From the NCBI RefSeq assembly GCF_029774155.1, contig NZ_CP103833.1, positions 2,202,747 through 2,266,746 of the forward strand: 64,000 nucleotides of DNA. Direction: 5' to 3'. The number at the start of each line of letters is the position of its first letter. The first letter of the stretch is position 1. Origin of the DNA: Actinobacillus arthritidis. GTDB lineage: Bacteria; Pseudomonadota; Gammaproteobacteria; Enterobacterales; Pasteurellaceae. Of this stretch, positions 61,380-64,000 are shown one piece after another. The notes below the pieces were generated by a model. It was not told where the DNA came from. It saw only the letters and a program-made list of their open reading frames with translations, and did not search any database. Position numbers and translations under genes: made by a program.

Positions 61380-62753
61380 TTAGCTCTTACAAGAAAGTCC
61401 GCTACGAGGCGTTACACCAAAGAAATTCTTGGCATTCGGTTTCGTTACCGTTGAATGTATTTTAGTCGGGAGTGAATTATCCATTTGCCACGCATTCCAA
61501 CCGCCGTCATATACCACTGCATTTTTCCATCCAGCCATTTGCGTCATAAACCATGGAATACCCGCTCGCCAACCGGTTCCACAATAGAAAGCCAAGTGAT
61601 CATTCGGTTTAATGCCTTGTTTTTCCCATAAAGCAAAGATCTCTTTTGGATTACGTAACGAGCCGTCCGGATCGTAATAGTCCGCGACATTGGAAGAGTC
61701 CGTACCAGCATAGCCCCAAATTGCTCCTTCAGGTTCGCCTTTGCCTGGAATATAATCGTATCCGCTGATCTTACCTAGGTGTTCGTCCCAAGCACGAATA
61801 CTGACAAGTTTTACCCCTTCTTTTTGTTTGGCATAGGCTTGTTGTGCGGTTTCGATGGTCAGTTGCGGGTTAGCCGGAATTTTGGTACCGAAATCTGTTG
61901 CCGGTGTTGGAATATGGGTTGTCATATCAATCGGAAATTCGTTATTAATCCAAGCATTTACGCCACCGTTTAAGATTCTGACATCTTCCACACCCGCCCA
62001 TTTTAATGCCCATAATACACGGAAAGCGGCAAGTTGATTTTCCGAATAAAGTACGACGGTTTTATCTTTAGTAATACCGTTTTTCAATAAGTTTTTCTCA
62101 ACTATATCCGGTGCGGATAGATTCCATACCGGACCGTTTTCAATCCAATCAGTATCGAAATGATAGGCTCCTGAAACGTGCTGTTTATAACCTTGTGCCT
62201 GTTCAAGCGGACCCCAAGAAACGTGGAATACCATAATTTCTTTACCTGAATCAGTTTCTGGTTTTTTGCCGTCTAATGCGTCTTTTAGCCATTGGGCGGA
62301 AACTAGCCAGTGATAATTTGGAAATGCTTCGAGTGGAGCGGTCGGATCTTGTGTATATTTAACAAAATCTTTAAATAACTTAATTTTGTAGCCTTTTGCG
62401 ACAAATTCAGCACCCACTTTCTCTAAATTGTCGAGATTATCATCATAGAATACGAGAGTTTTATCTTTGGTAATCCCTTTATCCGCCGCAAAACTTTCAA
62501 AATAATCTGGATGAATAGCCTCAACCCATTCGGCAGTAAATTGAATGGCATTCGGAATATGGCCACCTCGAGCAGTTTGTTGGCTTTTAAAACCATTATA
62601 AAAAGTATCGCCACGGGTATCGATAATTAAAAATTCGGGATTCTCTTTCTGTTTCAGTAATTCCGTTTGTGAGATTTCACCGATTTTTTGTTCGTTACAG
62701 CCTGCAAGCAAGCCGAGAGCCACCGCTAAAGTGGAGAGTTTTAAAAGTGTCAT
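61380..62753 (-). CDS. Tandem-rhodanese sulfurtransferase lipoprotein
   Basis: A 457-residue predicted lipoprotein of the YnjE-like thiosulfate sulfurtransferase group. The ATG at 62753 gives a lipoprotein signal (MTLLKLSTLAVALGLLAGC, Cys at residue 19); the longer open frame is a shadow of the upstream transporter. Three rhodanese-like domains are visible: EFLIIDTRGDTFYNG with VFYDDNLDNLEK (no catalytic Cys), then KTVVLYSENQLAAFRVLWAL (no Cys), then LAFYCGTGWRAGIPWFMT, whose Cys is the likely active site. It starts 8 bases after the YeeE-like transporter, so it may process the sulfur compound that the transporter handles. Confidence 0.85.
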   Translation of the reverse strand: MTLLKLSTLAVALGLLAGCNEQKIGEISQTELLKQKENPEFLIIDTRGDTFYNGFKSQQTARGGHIPNAIQFTAEWVEAIHPDYFESFAADKGITKDKTLVFYDDNLDNLEKVGAEFVAKGYKIKLFKDFVKYTQDPTAPLEAFPNYHWLVSAQWLKDALDGKKPETDSGKEIMVFHVSWGPLEQAQGYKQHVSGAYHFDTDWIENGPVWNLSAPDIVEKNLLKNGITKDKTVVLYSENQLAAFRVLWALKWAGVEDVRILNGGVNAWINNEFPIDMTTHIPTPATDFGTKIPANPQLTIETAQQAYAKQKEGVKLVSIRAWDEHLGKISGYDYIPGKGEPEGAIWGYAGTDSSNVADYYDPDGSLRNPKEIFALWEKQGIKPNDHLAFYCGTGWRAGIPWFMTQMAGWKNAVVYDGGWNAWQMDNSLPTKIHSTVTKPNAKNFFGVTPRSGLSCKS

Positions 62754-62761
62754 AAATACTC

Positions 62762-63754
62762 CTAACAAGTTGATTCTAAAGGATTTTTGCGAAGAATGAA
62801 CACGCACCATACGCCAAACATCATAACGATAGTTGCAATCCACCCTTGCCAAGAGAAATAAGCGGTACCGACTACCGCATTTGCCATCGTACAACCGCCA
62901 GTTAGTGCGGCACCGGTACCCATCAATATACCGCCGGCGATACTTTTGCCGAAATCTGTCGGCGATAAGGCTTTCCAACGGAAATTACCCGATAATTTGG
63001 CGGAGAGAAATGAGCCGAGTACCAGCCCGATAATCAGATAAGTTCCCCAATTTAAATAACGCTGTTGCCCAAGGGTTAAATATTGCAAAGCATGACCGAC
63101 CGGAATACTAAAGCTCAACCCAAATTCTCTACCTGTTTCAGCACTGAATGCCCAAGCTAGAATACTGACTAAACCGAGTAAAATTGCCGTGAAGTGAGGC
63201 GACCAAAATTGACTGAATGGCTTACGAGGAATAAGCGGTTGAATTTTACGGCTTTTTTGCAATCCCCAACCAGCAATTAAGCTAAGCGGAATGATGAACC
63301 AAAGGCTGGAAATACCTAAAGTCTGCGGTAAGGTAATGAGCTGGCTTTCCGTTTCAAGTTGCGATGCAATCCAAAATTTTAATACGCCGGTTTGAGTCGC
63401 TACAGTAGTAACGGCAAACACGAATAAGGTGATCATCAGCGCGATCATGCCTTCTCCGGCTCTATATAGTTGTCCGGAAACACAACGATTAGCGACTCCC
63501 ATCCCGATACCGAATAAAAATGCACCGAGTAGAGTCGCGAGAATCGGCATCGGTGAGCTTGGAAAACGAATAATGCCTTGTTGCTCTAACAGATAGAAAC
63601 CAATAGATTGTACGGAGATAGCAGTTAAAAGTGGTGAAAACGAAGCAAAGTCTCGTTTAAATGCAACTTGGCGAAGTTGTCCTGAAAGGCAAAATTGTCC
63701 ACGTTGTAAAATGATACCGAGCAATAGCCCGACAAAAAGACCGGAAATAAGCAT
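62762..63754 (-). CDS. Second YeeE/YedE family sulfur transporter
   Basis: A 330-residue paralogue of the transporter at 37-38 kb. The cysteines of the thiosulfate path are kept: LQRGQFCLSGQLRQV near the N terminus, GVANRCVSGQLYRAGEG and LTGGCTMANAVVGTAYFSWQ. About ten hydrophobic helices. Here the partner is a rhodanese lipoprotein rather than a TusA-like carrier. The ATG follows AAGGTTTAATCT, a weak ribosome site. Confidence 0.86.
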   Translation of the reverse strand: MLISGLFVGLLLGIILQRGQFCLSGQLRQVAFKRDFASFSPLLTAISVQSIGFYLLEQQGIIRFPSSPMPILATLLGAFLFGIGMGVANRCVSGQLYRAGEGMIALMITLFVFAVTTVATQTGVLKFWIASQLETESQLITLPQTLGISSLWFIIPLSLIAGWGLQKSRKIQPLIPRKPFSQFWSPHFTAILLGLVSILAWAFSAETGREFGLSFSIPVGHALQYLTLGQQRYLNWGTYLIIGLVLGSFLSAKLSGNFRWKALSPTDFGKSIAGGILMGTGAALTGGCTMANAVVGTAYFSWQGWIATIVMMFGVWCVFILRKNPLESTC

Positions 63755-64000
63755 AGATTAAACCTTAATACTATGTAAAAAATATTTTTATTATAAAGAT
63801 TAAAAGCAGTAAGCGATAGGAATTTGTTAAAAATATGTGATCTATAACACAGAAAATTGATGACCGATTTGCTAGCTAAAATTTTCGGATCTGTCAATCG
63901 GATAAGCGGTAATTTTTTCGCAAAAATTTACAAGATTTCCACAGGATTTTCAGGTATTATAACCAACCTTTTTCACTCATTTTATTCCTTGGAGCAAATC
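63755..64000. other. Upstream region of the second YeeE operon
   Basis: A 246-base AT-rich gap with no convincing open frame. An AAGCGGT core lies at about 63904. The last bases (CCTTGGAGCAAATC) look like a ribosome site for a plus-strand gene beginning just beyond the window. Confidence 0.45.

Overview
The window looks like the chromosome of a Pasteurellaceae bacterium, most likely Actinobacillus pleuropneumoniae or a close relative. It is AT-rich and thickly sown with the ACAAGCGGTC form of the DNA uptake signal sequence. Several gene blocks follow the Haemophilus order as I know it: rsmI/lpoA-yraN-diaA-dolP, mobAB/yihD-dsbA, aroQ-accB-accC, and lolCDE with hydroxyacid dehydrogenase-kdsA-sirB1-prmC-prfA. 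It also carries a very large trimeric autotransporter adhesin. I see no prophage, IS element, rRNA operon or CRISPR array.

Layout. 0.1-3.8 kb: sulfate ABC transporter cysPTWA. 3.9-5.05 kb: a surface lipoprotein interrupted by 40-bp repeats. 5.1-8.1 kb: birA, murB, ompA. 8.45-11.2 kb: a classical autotransporter. 11.3-14.2 kb: ilvC and an orphan letA/pqiA. 14.4-16.1 kb: a secreted transglutaminase-like protein with MerT- and MerP-like proteins. 16.3-19.1 kb: arginine transporter artPIQM with a clear ARG box. 19.3-24.1 kb: a PEBP protein, a Na/Ca exchanger, a higBA toxin-antitoxin pair, dsbD, epmC. 24.2-30.6 kb: rsmI, lpoA, yraN, diaA, dolP, dsbA, yihD and a mobA-mobB fusion. 30.6-36.6 kb: accC, accB, an LtaS-like sulfatase-fold enzyme, aroQ, a small lipoprotein, dapD. 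36.8-38.1 kb: tusA/yeeE sulfur uptake pair. 38.3-38.95 kb: six tRNA genes. 39.2-41.4 kb: uvrD. 41.7-51.7 kb: the trimeric autotransporter, with eight near-identical modules of about 790 bp. 51.8-55.0 kb: lolE, lolD, lolC. 55.2-61.2 kb: 2-hydroxyacid dehydrogenase, kdsA, a Fic protein, sirB1, prmC, a small exported protein, prfA. 61.4-63.75 kb: a rhodanese lipoprotein with a second YeeE-type transporter.

How the genes work together. Three separate loci deal with inorganic sulfur: cysPTWA for sulfate, tusA-yeeE and yeeE-rhodanese for thiosulfate-like species. Envelope biogenesis is heavily represented (murB, lpoA, dolP, lolCDE, kdsA, dsbA, dsbD, ompA). Four exported surface proteins are the likely host-interaction factors: the repeat lipoprotein, the autotransporter, the trimeric adhesin and OmpA.

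Sequence quality matters here. About 24 single-base frameshifts break 16 genes, including ones expected to be essential (accB, murB, lolD, prmC). Ten are repaired by restoring one G so that CGC becomes CGGC. I read these as mostly sequencing or assembly errors, and I give the full intended gene spans rather than the fragments. Gene order, motifs and repeats come from reading the sequence; family functions come from general knowledge; no database search was possible.
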